Assembly (NCBI RefSeq): GCF_918797505.1
Contig: NC_092799.1
Span: forward strand, 31,074,597 to 31,138,596
Direction of reading: 5' to 3'
Origin: Bemisia tabaci
Taxonomy: Eukaryota > Arthropoda > Insecta > Hemiptera > Aleyrodidae
DNA length: 64,000 bases
Part shown: positions 26,009-37,715 of the stretch, one piece after another
Layout: every line of letters begins with the position of its first letter
Position numbering within the stretch: the stretch's first letter is position 1
The notes under the pieces: generated by a model
The model's database searches: none
The model's input: the letters and a program-made list of their open reading frames with translations, nothing else
What the model was told of the DNA's origin: nothing
Made by a program: the position numbers and the translations under genes

Positions 26009-27639
26009 TATAACCTTTCACACAGCATTGAATGTTATTTAAACTGTAAAACAGCTTGAAATATCAATAACTTATAATATTTCTAATGGCATATTGTGAT
26101 GCTTATAGTGACAAATTTGTGCATTCCTCAAAAAAGTATTGTTTTTTGTTTTAATAATGAAAAAGTTGGGAGGTCACCACGTTACGCCAATTTTCCTTTC
26201 AAATACTTTTAAGGGCAATATTAGTCATAGCAGGAGCTATGATGATTCTAACAAAAATGATGGATGCCGAAATGTTAATACCTCGTCAAATTTTCTGGGT
26301 CATAATTTCCATTTATAGTAAATTTGGTATATTCCCCACTTTTTCATTCTCGAACGTCTCCCATAAGTTTCACGGTTCGTGATGTGACCAATTTTCCCCC
26401 TTTTTTTTCTCAAGAAGCGGTCTTAAAAACATTAAGCAAATCTTAATGGAAAAAATCAGTTTAAAGAAATTAATAAAGCGAAGACGTTACCGCATAAGCA
26501 ATGTAATCATATACTTAAATTATTACGATTTACCGAATTTAGTTAACATCTGATAACCCACTTTAAATATAAATTAAAAATATTATTTAATAAAAAATAA
26601 ATTTTTTTAAATTTTTTGTTATAAATTATTGAATTTCGGCTGATAAATACGAGTATTTTCATCATATAGTCAACGTTTTGAGTTTATTTAGGTTCTTTCG
26701 TCGTATGATGATCAAGAATAACCCTCACGACCCTATATCCTCTTTTATATGCCTTGTGCCAAAAGTATGAGCAATTTCTGTCACACACTTACGGCTCCAT
26801 ATTTTATAGGTTCAATGGGCTTAGTTATGTATAATTAATCCGGACAAAAGTATGCAAAATTCCACCGCGCCAATCAAAATACTCGTAAGTCCAGCAGAAA
26901 GAAGTAAGAGAATATTCCCCTTTTAGCTTGCACCTTAAATTTGGAAAACATTGTCTATTTACCATCACTTTTAGTAAGAATAACCTTCTATCAAATGTAC
27001 CAGTTTTGTAATTAGGATCCAAGAGATACTTTTTTTACATCTTAATTGGTGAGTTTTCCTGGCTTTTTAAAATAACTCCTACTGACTATTTAAACCCTGT
27101 GCAAGGGATGGAATATTACTTTTAACTACGCCAACTAAATTTTTGGGGTTAAACAGACGCAATCTATCTGAAAATGTATCTAAAATTTTAAATTCTCCAC
27201 TCACTCAAACGCATGTTTTTATCTAAGATCAATGCATAAAAATCACGTAGTAAGTTTAGCCGTCTTAGATTCTGAGAAAGTTAAGAGTCAAGCAGTAGAA
27301 CTAACATCAACAACAAACGATCATATTTTATAATTGCCTTAATACTCCTTTTTCACATAAGAAGGTAAATCGTACGTAAATTCCTTCCGTACAATCGCCA
27401 TCGTCACGCATTTACGGAATATATCAAAAACCTAGGTAAAGTTAGCAGAAGCCATGGTATTCCGGAAATAATGAACAAAACAATTATGCAAGCAGAGACA
27501 ACAAGTAATTGATACTAACACTTAAGACAGTATGAATTTCCAACATATAACTAGTATCAAAATATTTGGTCCATTTACCAAGTTATAATTGCATATCCTA
27601 ACGAGGTTTGGAATGGGAACAACGCGAAGTAAATACGAC
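26009..27639. other. no gene seen
   Basis: AT-rich, with TTACGATTTACCGAATTTAGTTA repeated at 24.79 kb and 26.52 kb. Confidence 0.45.
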
Positions 27640-27835
27640 GAGGAGTCGGGTTGAGGGCCCGAGCCGGGGTGGCGACATGAGGGCGCGGAAGCTCGCGGTG
27701 AACTGAGCCGAGAGCGCGGAACCCGAATCAGAGTAATGAGTGGCGCTAGGTACCCACGCGGCGCCGCCGCCGCCGCAGCCACGGAGTCAAGAAGGCTTCG
27801 CCGCACCGGGCATCGCACGGTGGAACAAGCTAAAG
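27640..27835. other. GC-rich, CpG-dense island
   Basis: Much higher GC than its surroundings, with a (GCC)n tract near 27760-27775 and many CpGs on both strands. It could be an old promoter or first exon. Short ORFs cross it on both strands but none is recognisable and no splice model is convincing. Confidence 0.4.
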
Positions 27836-28821
27836 GAAGAGGTTGGACATGACATTTTTTATAATATGACCACTAAGAAAGCAGACTTAGCCAAGGTGTT
27901 ATATGTGTTTTCACTTATTATATTTATTTAATAAAAAATGTGCTATGAAAGCTTTTCGGCTTGACGGCCATGATACACAAGTAGCTTGATTTATAATGAA
28001 AGTTATGAGAGAAACCCAAAACGAATCTAAAGTACAGCTTCAAATGGAACATGTCGCCAGTGCGTCACAAGCGGCATTTCTCAATGAATTACCATTATTC
28101 CGTAACCGAAAAATTATAAAAAATACCGTGGAATCAGCTCTTAAAGCACCTCCAGACAAAGCAATAAAAAATGTGTATGCAAATTCTCCATTCTTGCATC
28201 GAAAATATCTGAGATCAACTCTACTAAGATACTAACGATTTATTTACATCGTTACGGGAACTTTGCCGGAAGGTTGCGAAACCATCGGCACTCCCTCCGT
28301 CTCAGTAATTGAGGGCAGTAACAAGATGACAGGGGACAAGATTAAAAATAAAATGGGGCAATGAACAGATTTAGGCGTGTTAGGTTAATCTAATATCTAT
28401 GTCAAATCTAGTGCCTTAACAACTAAAGATTTAACACTAATCACTTCTTTCGCAAAACGTTTGATTCTTGTCCATGCTGTCAGGCTAAGTTCAAGGGGTG
28501 TTTCTGGGAAGGCAAGTTCCGGAAGAACCAATGACACCACTCTTAAACTTGGATTATTAATATTCAAAATCAGCGAACATTGGAATGCAATGTCTGAAGG
28601 TAGTAGCAGTGACCGAGTGCTAGAAATAATGTAAAATTTCTCTTTAAAAACTTACATTTTATTAACAAACTTAGACCGAAGCTTTTCGAAGCGAACGCTT
28701 CATCGTCAGGTTCACAAAATCGATATCACAAAGGCCATAATTTCAAACAAGGTGACAGATTTCATTGATGGTAACAATTGATAACAATTTATTAATATTT
28801 TCGAAAAAAAAAACTTTGTAA

Positions 28822-28870
28822 GTTTCCAGATTTTGTCCGAATTCTCCTATTGCCTTGCTCCAGTGTGCGT
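28822..28870. repeat. family H right-end fragment
   Basis: TTTTGTCCGAATTCTCCTAT..TGCTCCAGTGTGCG only. Confidence 0.5.
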
Positions 28871-29199
28871 TGGTGCGCCGGGGAAATTCTGAATTCAACA
28901 GATTCGCCAACATCCCGAGTGCACCGCGTGTGCCGGACATGCACGCGTCTGACCTCACCCCAGCTGCTCGAAACGCCAATGGAAATCTTATGAGCTTTAT
29001 GTCTTGCGCAGGTTGCAACTTGCTTATTTACTTACTAAACCTAGTTATTCACTTATGTACGTAATGAGAAGATACCTAGGTATTATGCGGATACATTTCT
29101 TCTAATTTACTGAATTACCTTTCGGCTTACGTCATCTTCAGATCAGTATGAAAAATCTTGAGCCTATGTATTCACATTTCGAAACTTTACATCACAAAT

Positions 29200-29434
29200 C
29201 ACGAGGGGAAAAAAACTCATTGGATCTAGAGTCCAGACTCTTAGAAACATCGACAAGAAAAAATACTCTTGATCCAATCGGATTTTTGCTTAAATCAAGA
29301 ACCAAGCCTCTTAATTTGAGCGGATTTCCTTTTGATTTAAGCTTAAATCTGATTGAATCAGGAGTCCTTTTTCTTGTCAATGTTTTCAAGAGTCTGGACT
29401 CTAGATCCAATGTGTTTTTTTTTTTTTCCCAGTG
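29200..29434. mobile_element. family A foldback MITE, copy A10
   Basis: Left end decayed (CACGAGGGG). Flanks AT and AA do not match exactly. Body typical of the family. Confidence 0.88.
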
Positions 29435-29809
29435 AATATATGATGGAGTCAATATAAAAATCATGACATATGATAGGAAACTTCATCACACATGCAAAAG
29501 TTGTAAATACGTATACGTGTAGCAAGCCCAATTTAAAATATAATACACGTACACAATTTAGTTATTAAAATATAACACAAAAATAAAACCAAAACAACAC
29601 ATATAAATAATAACAGCCCCTACGCACGTATGATAAAATACAAAATCAAAATTTAATCTGATGAACGGTAGGTGGAAAAATGGGCCCCCTAACAATCATG
29701 CAGGTGAACACAAAGACCAAAACATATTGCATTTATCATAACAATGATCAAGATTACATCGCTCAATCTCTTTAGTAACAAGGTACAGTACTTCCTTCCT
29801 TTCACAGAC

Positions 29810-30154
29810 TTAACTAACTGAATCAACTGCGATCCCAGTCTGAAAGCGAGGATCATAAACTTGTTGTTTGAGAAAGTATATTATAGCTGAATGCGGTATT
29901 TCCATACTTCTGCTATGACGAGCATCTGGTTTATTAAAATCTTTGTTTGGTTCACCTTTCAGGTGCCTACCTTCCAGTTTCAAGTATCTTTCATGCTCCA
30001 TATCTTCTAGGAGCTCAATTAAATCATCTGTACTTAAATTACTCAATCTTTTAAATCCGGATTTCAAGACTCAATGAAAAGACTCTACAAAATTATTGGT
30101 ATCCAAACCACAATGATAATAATTTCGGTAACACATTACCCATGACTTTGGTCT
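29810..30154 (-). pseudogene. MULE-type transposase fragment with in-frame stop
   Basis: Minus-strand frame PKSWVMCYRNYYHCGLDTNN-FVESFH, a TGA at 30071-30073, then VLKSGFKRLSNLSTDDLIEL and on to a stop near 29810. The pattern W..cYR......TNN.vEsFH..LK...k.r.s.ddLi..L matches the region after the catalytic core in MULE-like transposases found in many invertebrate genomes. Only this segment is present; the DDE core was not found, and a further stop lies just upstream at about 30157. Likely an old remnant. It is on the same strand as the helicase-like fragment at 30.7-31.1 kb but in unrelated sequence. Confidence 0.5.
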
Positions 30155-30742
30155 TTAGAACATACATTGCGAACACACTGTCACGCTATGCATCAAGTTT
30201 AATACTCAATAACCTCAATCTTCAACATACAATAATTTATTTGCCGTGTGATCAGACATCAAAATCTATGAGTAATATAAGTAAAGATTGTTTCCTTGCG
30301 AAATGGTGTGGACCCAGCACCATTTCTCCACCTTGTTATAGAACGATCTAGGTTGTGCGTCTCTGCATCTTCGTGTGTCGTTGTGTGTTTAAAGGTTGGC
30401 TATTCTGTACCGGCTACTACCCATCTCACAAACATTTCCTCCGAATAATCGCAAAACCTGGCAACATGGCCGTAATTGTTCCGAGAATAATTATTTTTCA
30501 TGAACAAAAATGGATGTTTCAGGAATGATGGACAAGATTAATTTTTTTTCTCGGGTCTGATTATTTTTTCACGACCACTTTCTTTTTTTTCAGTCCTGAA
30601 TATTTTTTCTCAGTCATGTATTTTTTTTTATCAGTGCTCAGAATATTTGTTCTCGATCATTTTTTTTTCTTTGTTAGATTATCTTTTTGCCCAAACGGCC
30701 AACCGGTAAACATAAACATGAACAACTAATACCTTCTTCATG

Positions 30743-31089
30743 TCATTCCGGCGTTATCAGGATAAAGACCGACTGTCCATTCCGCAGAACGTGGTTGACG
30801 TTTGTTAGAGAGTGGACATCCATTCGCGTGTTGCGGCCGTCTGTAATGTGGACCTTGTTGACTAGTTTCCTTAGCTGGTCCTGCAGCAGAGCTATAAGCG
30901 GTACTATAATTAGAACCAGTTTCGGCACTGGAGCGTCCTTAAATGGGACTAAAAAGATGATCGTTTTTCCGGCTCCCGTTGGGAGACGAATGCAGATGCT
31001 TCTTCCAGTTTCCAGAAGCTCCATGCATCTCACTTGTACTTCCGTCAAAGAAATGATGTCTGCATTCAGGCATTTTCGCTCTCTCCAAC
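30743..31089 (-). pseudogene. RecQ-like helicase ATPase fragment, truncated
   Basis: Acceptor TTCTGTGCAG, then GT-TGG-AGA (phase 1 in). The frame holds a Q-like region (ADIISLTEVQVRCMELLETG), Walker A RLPTGAGKT, motif Ia LIIVPLIALLQDQ (compare RecQ-type VISPLxSLMxDQ) and then SVFILITPE, which matches the stretch just before motif II in RecQ helicases. The frame stops at TGA straight after ITPE. The DEAH box and the whole second RecA-like domain are absent here and I could not find them downstream. It therefore cannot encode an active helicase as it stands. Together with the exons at 31.4-32.9 kb it looks like one decayed multi-exon gene, possibly carried by a mobile element. Confidence 0.55.
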
Positions 31090-31381
31090 CTGCACAGAAT
31101 ATAATCACACACATTCTTTACCAATCGCTTTCGTGCTCCATGCTGGATACTTTGAAGCCCCATTCCATCGAACGCGAGGGGGGGGGGGGGATATGGAAAG
31201 GGCCCCTACGTGAGAAGAAGGAATGCGGGAGTTCAGAATCGGCAATACCCTCTCATTTAATGATATTTGTTTCGTAGCCCACCGTCCATCAATTTTCGAA
31301 TGCGAGGAGCCACAGTTTTGAGAGTGCAAATCGCACGGCAAGAGATACACACTGCTTTAATAGATGCTTCTACTCACCCGT

Positions 31382-31883
31382 CTAGTGAAGAAATATATGC
31401 ACCGACGCTTTCGTAGCCGCAGAGCGGTTTACAGCCTCAATAACGCCGAGTAGAAGCGCAATCGCTGACGGGCCCAGGCTTGCCCCATAGTCGGTAAAAT
31501 TGGAAAGAATGCGCTGATCCACGCGGACGCACAAAGTCCTTCTGGTGCGGCACTTATTCAGGCGCCGATATAATTGAGATGCAACGTTCTTTCGAATCTT
31601 TTCCCGCCAATAGGAATCCTGAACTCCGCCCGAGTCACTGATCACCTTTATGGCGTAAGCCATCGGAGGAGATCCGTAACTCGGGAAGAGAAGATTTTCT
31701 TTTGCAGGGTCAACCAGGACCAACTCAGTGAGGTCACCGAGGGTGTGGATGTTCCCCACCGTGACGTAATCCGCGGTGTAGCCATGATCCAAGAACATCC
31801 TTGTCAATGTTATTGGCGCCTCCCATGCCGTCAGATGGAGTAGCGCTGCCAGCCCCGCACCCTTCTTTCCGGACGTCCAAAAT
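31382..31883 (-). CDS. unknown domain exon, ends in TAG before a consensus donor
   Basis: Acceptor CCCTGCTAG at 31884, phase matching the Pro/Ala exon. About 166 codons are open: FWTSGKKGAGLAALLHLTAW, then AKENLLFPSYGSPPMAYAIK, a basic stretch (REKIRKNVASQLYRRLNKCR) and ASLGPSAIALLLGVIEAVN near the end. I do not recognise the fold. A TAG stops the frame at 31382-31384. Five bases later there is a GTGAGT donor in exactly the phase needed to join the ATPase exon that begins at 31089. So the TAG looks like a premature stop in a formerly longer protein, or two separate genes lie side by side. Confidence 0.45.
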
Positions 31884-31989
31884 CTAGCAGGGATCCACAA
31901 GGGACAATCGTATAAGTCGTTGAGTAAAATGAAAATTGAACATGCAGGCAAAAAAATGGAAAGTATCATATGAAAGGATCTGATCTTAC

Positions 31990-32336
31990 CGGGTAGAGCG
32001 AGGCATCTGGCCGGGTTGATGCTCCGGTGGTTGATCCGCACCGTTGCCAACAGGTGCATTGCCTTCAATAGGTCCTGGTAGGAGGGCATTCTCATTCTGT
32101 AGAGGATTCGCAGCATGTGCAGGATTCGCAGCATGTGCATCATCCATAAGGGGCGCCGGATTCACGTCCATAGGCATTGCCTCTGCAGGAACAGCCAATG
32201 CCTCTGCTGGAACAGCCAATGCCTGTGCTGGAACAGCCAATGCCTCTGCTTGATTAGGGAATGGTTCAACAGGATTAGCCATTGGAGGTGGAGACATAAG
32301 AACCGGAGGCGGCTCCTCGTTTCCTTGCTGCTGCAT
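31990..32336 (-). CDS. Pro/Ala-repeat N-terminal exon of the unknown ATPase-associated gene
   Basis: Starts with an ATG at 32336 (MQQQGNEEPPPVLMSPPP) and is open to a GTAAGA donor after 31990 (phase 2). The middle consists of 8-residue repeats of the EALAVPA type (at least three), then AHAANP repeats. The DNA shows the same as a ~24-bp tandem repeat. Low-complexity and likely disordered. The next exon's first base completes an Arg codon (STR-FWTSG), so splicing to it is well supported. Whether the ATG is the true start or this is an internal exon is unclear. Confidence 0.45.
32160..32260 (+). repeat. coding minisatellite, ~24-bp units
   Basis: GGAACAGCCAATGCCTCTGCT type units, about four, within the Pro/Ala exon; translated they give the EALAVPA repeat. 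Confidence 0.85.
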
Positions 32337-32472
32337 GTCTCCTTCGCCTGGATGTCATTTGCATTGCTGTGAACTGCAGCAGTAAGCATTCGAGTTGTCC
32401 TGTAACTGGCGTTGGGAACCCCTCTGTTTGGTCTTCTTATGACTCTTGTTCTGGCTCTAAGCGATGTTATTT
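32337..32472 (-). pseudogene. exon segment of the same unknown gene, frame broken at its 3' side
   Basis: After the acceptor TTTGATGCAG the frame, in phase with the previous exon, reads EITSLRARTRVIRRPNRGVP and on to a region near 32340. There the coding-like frame shifts: the in-frame continuation becomes a low-quality His/Trp/Leu-rich reading of repeat DNA, while the sensible Pro/Ala-rich reading lies in another frame. If the stretch from 32472 to 31990 is one exon, its length does not fit the phases at both ends, which implies an indel. Alternatively this segment is 5' UTR and translation begins at the ATG at 32336. Confidence 0.35.
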
Positions 32473-32650
32473 CTGCATCAAAGAAAATAAATGCGTCAAG
32501 AAAAAGAATAGGAAGAAATAAATAATTTACCACCATTGCACCAGGAAAACTCCACATCAGGAATCAAGAATATGACTAAACCAACGACTGAAAGATAATG
32601 TAGGCGAGGTACAACGTAGAGCTGGACAATAATTTTTTCACAAAGAGGTC

Positions 32651-32677
32651 TTTTTTTTTTTTTTTTTTTTTTTTTTT
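32651..32677 (+). repeat. poly-T tract
   Basis: Uninterrupted T run of about 27 in the intron upstream of the Pro/Ala exon. Confidence 0.9.
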
Positions 32678-32800
32678 GAGACCACGAATGACCTGATTAC
32701 GAATACTTGTTTCTCTGAGGAGAATCTGCAGTTTAGTTTAAGAAGCCACAGGCACTCCCAGTAGTAAAATCGAGTATGAAAAGAAAAAGCATAATCTTAC

Positions 32801-32893
32801 CTTCAGGCTCAGAGTCTGAATCCAGGTCTATCCTCCGCCTCCTAGTTGAAGGCTTTTGTGGACTAAGAGGTACTTGCCGTCCACCTGAAGTCT
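32801..32893 (-). CDS. exon of an unknown gene: basic then acidic segment
   Basis: A 93-bp stretch with a clean acceptor (ACTTCAG) and donor (GTAAGATT), phase 1 in and 1 out. It reads SGGRQVPLSPQKPSTRRRRI followed by DLDSDSEPE: a TRRRR cluster resembling a nuclear-localisation signal, then an acidic Ser/Asp tract. The next candidate exon (acceptor at 32473) opens in the matching phase. I do not recognise the protein. A 36-40-bp minisatellite lies just upstream and a GC-richer stretch at 33.3-33.5 kb could hold the 5' end. Confidence 0.4.
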
Positions 32894-32899
32894 CTGAAG

Positions 32900-33172
32900 T
32901 TCAAAAAAACGAAAGACACAATTTATAAATTAATAGTTCAAACAAACGAAAGACACGATTCATAATTTAATTGATAGCTTTAAAAACGAAAGACACAATT
33001 TATGAATTAATAGTTCAAAAAACGAAAGACACGATTTGTTATTTAAGTGATAGTTCAAAAAACGAAAGACACGATTCATAATTTAATTGATAGTTCAACA
33101 AACGAAAGACACAATTTATATATTAATAGTTCAAGAAACGAAAGACAAAATGTATAAATTAATAGTTCAAAA
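32900..33172 (+). repeat. minisatellite, about seven units of 36-40 bp
   Basis: Units of the form AAAACGAAAGACACAATTTATAAATTAATAGTTC, alternating two variants (CAATTTAT..AATTAATAG and CGATTCATAATTTAATTGATAG). Confidence 0.9.
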
Positions 33173-33479
33173 AACAACTAACGATAACGATACTAACACT
33201 GATAACGATACGGATCTTTAAGTTGAAATTGAGATAGAAAATCTTAGGCACAACTTAAGGCGGAGCACGCAAATTACACGCAGTAGTACAGGGTAGGCGA
33301 ACGCACGCGAAGAGCCAAATCTCGAAGACGCACACCAAACGTAACCAGACGCGCACACACGATATGGAAGAACCCGCAAGGCAGGGCAGAGGTCGCGACC
33401 CTGACCAATCAGGAATGACAACTCCCTCTCACGTCATCTGTGACGTAGCGCTTACTCGGTGCTTTTCCCCTCTCTCCCC

Positions 33480-35244
33480 CTTCAGGCGACGGCGCGCTCA
33501 AGAAGTGTGAAAAAACAAATGACTGAGCACAGGTAGCTGATGCGGGCAAGTAGTGTTACTGAAGGGAACAATAGAACACAAGTTAAGATAAAAGAAATGT
33601 ATTAAGGAAAGCGGACCCAAGAAATGCTCATGGCAACAAAGGCCTCTGAACCCGGAGCAATCGAAGCTACGCCTCCAGCAGCCGGAATTTTTTGCCTTTG
33701 AGCCCGAAACGGACGGTATGTCTACCCGTAATTGCGGCTCCCACGGCCGGAGTTTTTTTTAGTGTAAAATAAAAATTGCCCCGTGGAGCACCCCGGCTAA
33801 TCCAGCCCTGGTAGGGAGGTTCCAGATTTTCCATTCGAATTTTGTTTAAATTACACAATGGTACTGCTCACACCCATTTAGAACTGAAAATCTGTCTCTT
33901 TGGCCGAATTCGTATCTTCTCTTGGTATATTATGATTTGAATTTACATCCTTTTAAATCAAGAATAATGAAGTTTTTATTATTTTGAGCATTGCTCCCCT
34001 TTTTTGGAATTCGGCGTCGTGCGGGCTGATAAATGCATCGAGAACATTTATCCAAATATGAATCGACGATGACGGCATGATCCTGCGAGCCAAGGGCAGA
34101 ACTTTTATGCCGAAAACAGAGACCAGTTGTTGAAACAAGAGATCTTCCTATTCATTAGGAGTTTCCCGCCTGAATTCGACAAAATTATCATAATTTACTC
34201 ATTTAATTCATCAAAAACAAGAAAAAAACTGCATTTATGCACCTAACTATTTTTTAAGGATACTAAATTACCATTGCATAGCTGCTTGTTGAACCATATG
34301 GAAGAATAATTGAAATAAATAAAGCTTGACCGCGATGGGGTTATCCAGCTTGTGGCGAGGTCAAGCGTTATGTGATGGATCTCCAACCTCAAAACGAGAA
34401 GTATCCATCAGTCGCCATTAAGTGAGTGGAGTGTTTCTCCTTGTCTCTGATTTTCCGCGGAAAATACTACTACCAGAGCCACCTACCGCCTCTCGTTAGC
34501 AATCGCGTTGCTATAAGCTTCCACCGGAGAGCGCCACCCATACAGGGTAACTTTTATCGCATTTTCCACCCCTTACTTTGCGTAAACCTGCTGCTTTCAT
34601 TGTTATTTTGCTCAATTTCCTAGGTAAATTGAGTCAATGGACACCAAGAATTAAATACCTCGTTAATGGTTATGGATATAGTCCTTATGAACTACATGAT
34701 ACAGATTGTCTCTATAAATCTCGTATAAAATTAAGAATGAACGGTGCCTGTTCAAACAATGAGGTTTCAAAAGTTCCCAATTCAAGGTTGGCGGAAACGG
34801 CAGAAACACTACCTCCCATCGCTAAACCTTGAATCTTTTGATATTGTCCGTCTAAGCAGGCACCTCAGATCTTTTAATACATGTATGAGCTTTAGAGTAG
34901 CTCAGCTAATCCCTTATTTTTTAAGCATAGCTACTACCAAGAATCGTTACCGTTTTGTTCTATCTGCCGAAAATCAATCTAATCTGCTGTCTTCAAGAAT
35001 TATTTCCCCTCTACCTTCAAAGATGAGGAATGTAGAGAGTATTTTCCATCTCCTGAAAAATCGCGTTTTCCGAGTTACGTGATTGCCGACGTGAGGAAAG
35101 CTCCGTACTCTTAAAGGACGCTTGTCACTCTCAATCTGTTGGAGCGCCTCCCATTTCGTATGATACTGTGCAACACCTCTGTTGTAAAATAGTTGCTTGA
35201 GCAAAGCGTGGCAATCAGCGGCGGCGGGTGGCCGGCCAGCGCTA
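33480..35244. other. no gene seen
   Basis: Short ORFs on both strands without recognisable content; a small inverted pair GCTTGACC / GGTCAAGC at 34.32-34.37 kb. Confidence 0.45.
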
Positions 35245-35335
35245 AACGTGCATTGGCGCCTACAAACCTAACAGGGATACTTCACGCATTGCGCAATGCG
35301 TGAAGTATCCCCTTAGGTTCGTAGGCGCCAGTGGG
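35245..35335. repeat. short near-perfect palindrome
   Basis: GGCGCCTACAAACCTAA..GGATACTTCACGCATTGCGCAATGCGTGAAGTATCC..TTAGGTTCGTAGGCGCC. The central 36 bp (35275-35310) are a perfect palindrome. Related to the CGCCTGCAAGACTGCATGAA repeat at 41.7 and 43.1 kb. Confidence 0.85.
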
Positions 35336-35727
35336 CGTTCCGCGCCGCGGCGCAGCACGTCTCTCCGCTTTATGTAAGGCTCTTATTTTTAAACTCGAGG
35401 AGTCAACGTTTTTCAACTCATGATTTTGAAATTTTAGCACAGTCTGCACAGATTATTTTCATGTAATTGATAAAAAATGATGTATCAAAGGAAAATATAA
35501 TGAGTATTTTTAAATATTAAGGTGGTTCTGTGTCAAATAAATAGTGATTTCCACAACCCCCTTAATTTTTTCTTCTATGTTTTGTACCTTTAATGTGCTG
35601 CAGCGCGGTGTACGCGCAATCAAACGCTCAAAATTGGACGTATTTGACTCTAAAAGTCGATCTTTTAGAGTCAACATGGGTTAAAACCAAAGATCGCGTA
35701 ATTTCACATGTGATCTGTAGAAAAGTA

Positions 35728-35823
35728 GCCCCCTTTGACCTAGGAATATGTTCCAAGTTTCAAATCTTTACCTTAATTAGGTAAAAAGTTAGAGGGGGTG
35801 GAAGGGACTTTTGGATCACCCTG
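35728..35823. mobile_element. solo terminus of the mariner-ended hairpin family
   Basis: About 95 bp matching the right end of the 25.0-26.0 kb element (CCCCCTTTGACCTAGGAATA ... GACTTTTGGATCACCCTG). The rest is missing. Confidence 0.85.
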
Positions 35824-37715
35824 CATAGGTACACTGTTGGAAATTTTAGAAGATTCCAGAGTGAGAATCATTCTTACTAAGACTCCATTTTGCCCTTAGA
35901 AAAATGGAGTGAAAATGCGAACGAGTGACCGACGGCGCGGAGTGAACAACATTCCTGAACTTGGCGTGTAATGCACCGCGATCACAGGGTGCTAATCACC
36001 ATACGAAGGAGTGATATCAGGAGAGGGGAGGAGGGGCTCGAAGGGGCAATATGCCTCTACTAGAATTCACGCGATGGTACCGCGGAGGGTTGCAAAATTT
36101 CATATAATCACGTCGATAGCGCTATCTGTCAATTAATGACTGTACTACTTTCTACTACATACTCAGCGCACGCTGTCAATTAGACAGGGAAGCTCTTGCC
36201 ATGAGCATTAGTTACAAGTTTCAAAGTAGTATGGCAGTCTCATTCCATAGGAATAGGAATTCCAGGACACAAAGCTAGTTAGAAAAAGAAAATATTTATT
36301 TTAACATAAAGGAAAAAATTCTTACAACAATCACTTAAATAGAAACACTTTAATAATTGCCTAATTTGTACAGATTACTCTATATGTGTGAAGTTTGAAC
36401 TTTATATGATCAAGGGGAAACATCAAAATCAACAATACTTAAAACAGTATTAACAGGAAACAAAGTCAAACAAGGAACAAATACAATATCAGCTCCTTAA
36501 ACATTAGCTATAAGTACAGTCATTCGTTTCTGCACAACTGATTGTAGAAGGCGGCACCCCAAGGGATCCACTTCATGAATCATAGGATCAAGTTACGGAG
36601 GGGTACACTGAATAAATCAGATGATTCTTAACCGCTATTTTTAGGCGATAATCCATAAAACGCCGTGTTGGTTCTTATTGTTCATCTAAACGCCTGCAAA
36701 TGTCTGCGTACAACTTCAGTCAACTTGTGCTTTATCAACTTCAGTCATAGGTCAGGCTAATCAGAGAATCTTTTATCAACGAAACAACTTCGAATTTTTA
36801 TTTACTGAGTAACTCGTCGAGAAAGAAAAGTATTTTTCTCTTTCTGTTTTTAGTTCAGAGAATACAAATAAGAAACTTTAAGTGTTAACATCAAATAAAG
36901 TTCAGCCTCTCATCTTCAACTTTAAATTATTGCCTTATTGAATTCCAGTATTTTTATCTTTGCATTTCTCAAGAAATAGACCCAGATTAGATTTTCGTTA
37001 TTCTGTATTATCTTTGGTCACTTAGAAATTGATTTAGTATTTAATTTTAAATTATGAGAATTTCCAAAGGAATACAAAATGAAAAGTATTAATGTGAAAT
37101 TCACATTTTAATTAATTTGGCCTGGGACTCATATACCTACCCGTACAATTTTACAGTTCAATGTTAAATGTAAAAAGAATGGATTTTGACGTGATAATCA
37201 GTAATTAAATAGGAACAAGTCAACATCGACGTGAATAGTAAATAATGAGGATACGGCTTACAAATTTCTTTCCCGATTGTAGAAGTTGAACTCTTTGAAA
37301 CGAAATTTTGCTAGAAAGGAAAATACTTTTTTTCTTAGATATCTGACCCACCATAAAACTGTGTCAATCACTTTTGGCAGGAAATTAACTCAGCATTCCT
37401 TGAAATCTTAATGATTATTTCAAAAGAGGATGAAACATCATTTTTTCTTCCAATGTTCCACAGATCAGGTTTCACTGTCAGAATTCTACTACTGAACATG
37501 GTAGTAGTATCCGCGACAATCCGCAGAGTCAAAGAAAATAACAAGTCCTGAATTTCTATCCTTTTCCAAACAATTTGCCTTTTCACAGTCAATGATACAT
37601 CGAATCATTTAGGGACTTTACTTTGGGAAAAAAAACTGGTCTAGGAATGACAATGTTTACAGCTCTAGTAGCTCTACAGCTTCAGTAGTGGAGGCATGGA
37701 AGCTCTAATGAGGAC
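35824..37715. other. no gene seen, AT-rich
   Basis: Low-complexity AT-rich DNA downstream of the receptor gene; nothing supportable. Confidence 0.45.

Noticed and set aside
27996..28235. Plus ORF beginning MKVMRETQNESKVQLQMEHV
   Set aside because: Composition is coding-like, but no splice context, homologue or motif could be recognised; not enough to call a gene.
28743..29064. Overlapping ORFs on both strands in a GC-richer patch
   Set aside because: No motif; partly overlaps a family H fragment.
30687..31277. Plus-strand ORF of 196 codons
   Set aside because: Antisense shadow of the helicase-like exon, which has recognisable motifs on the minus strand.
32660..33180. CRISPR-like array
   Set aside because: Units are directly abutting with no unique spacers, and the sequence is eukaryotic; it is a minisatellite.
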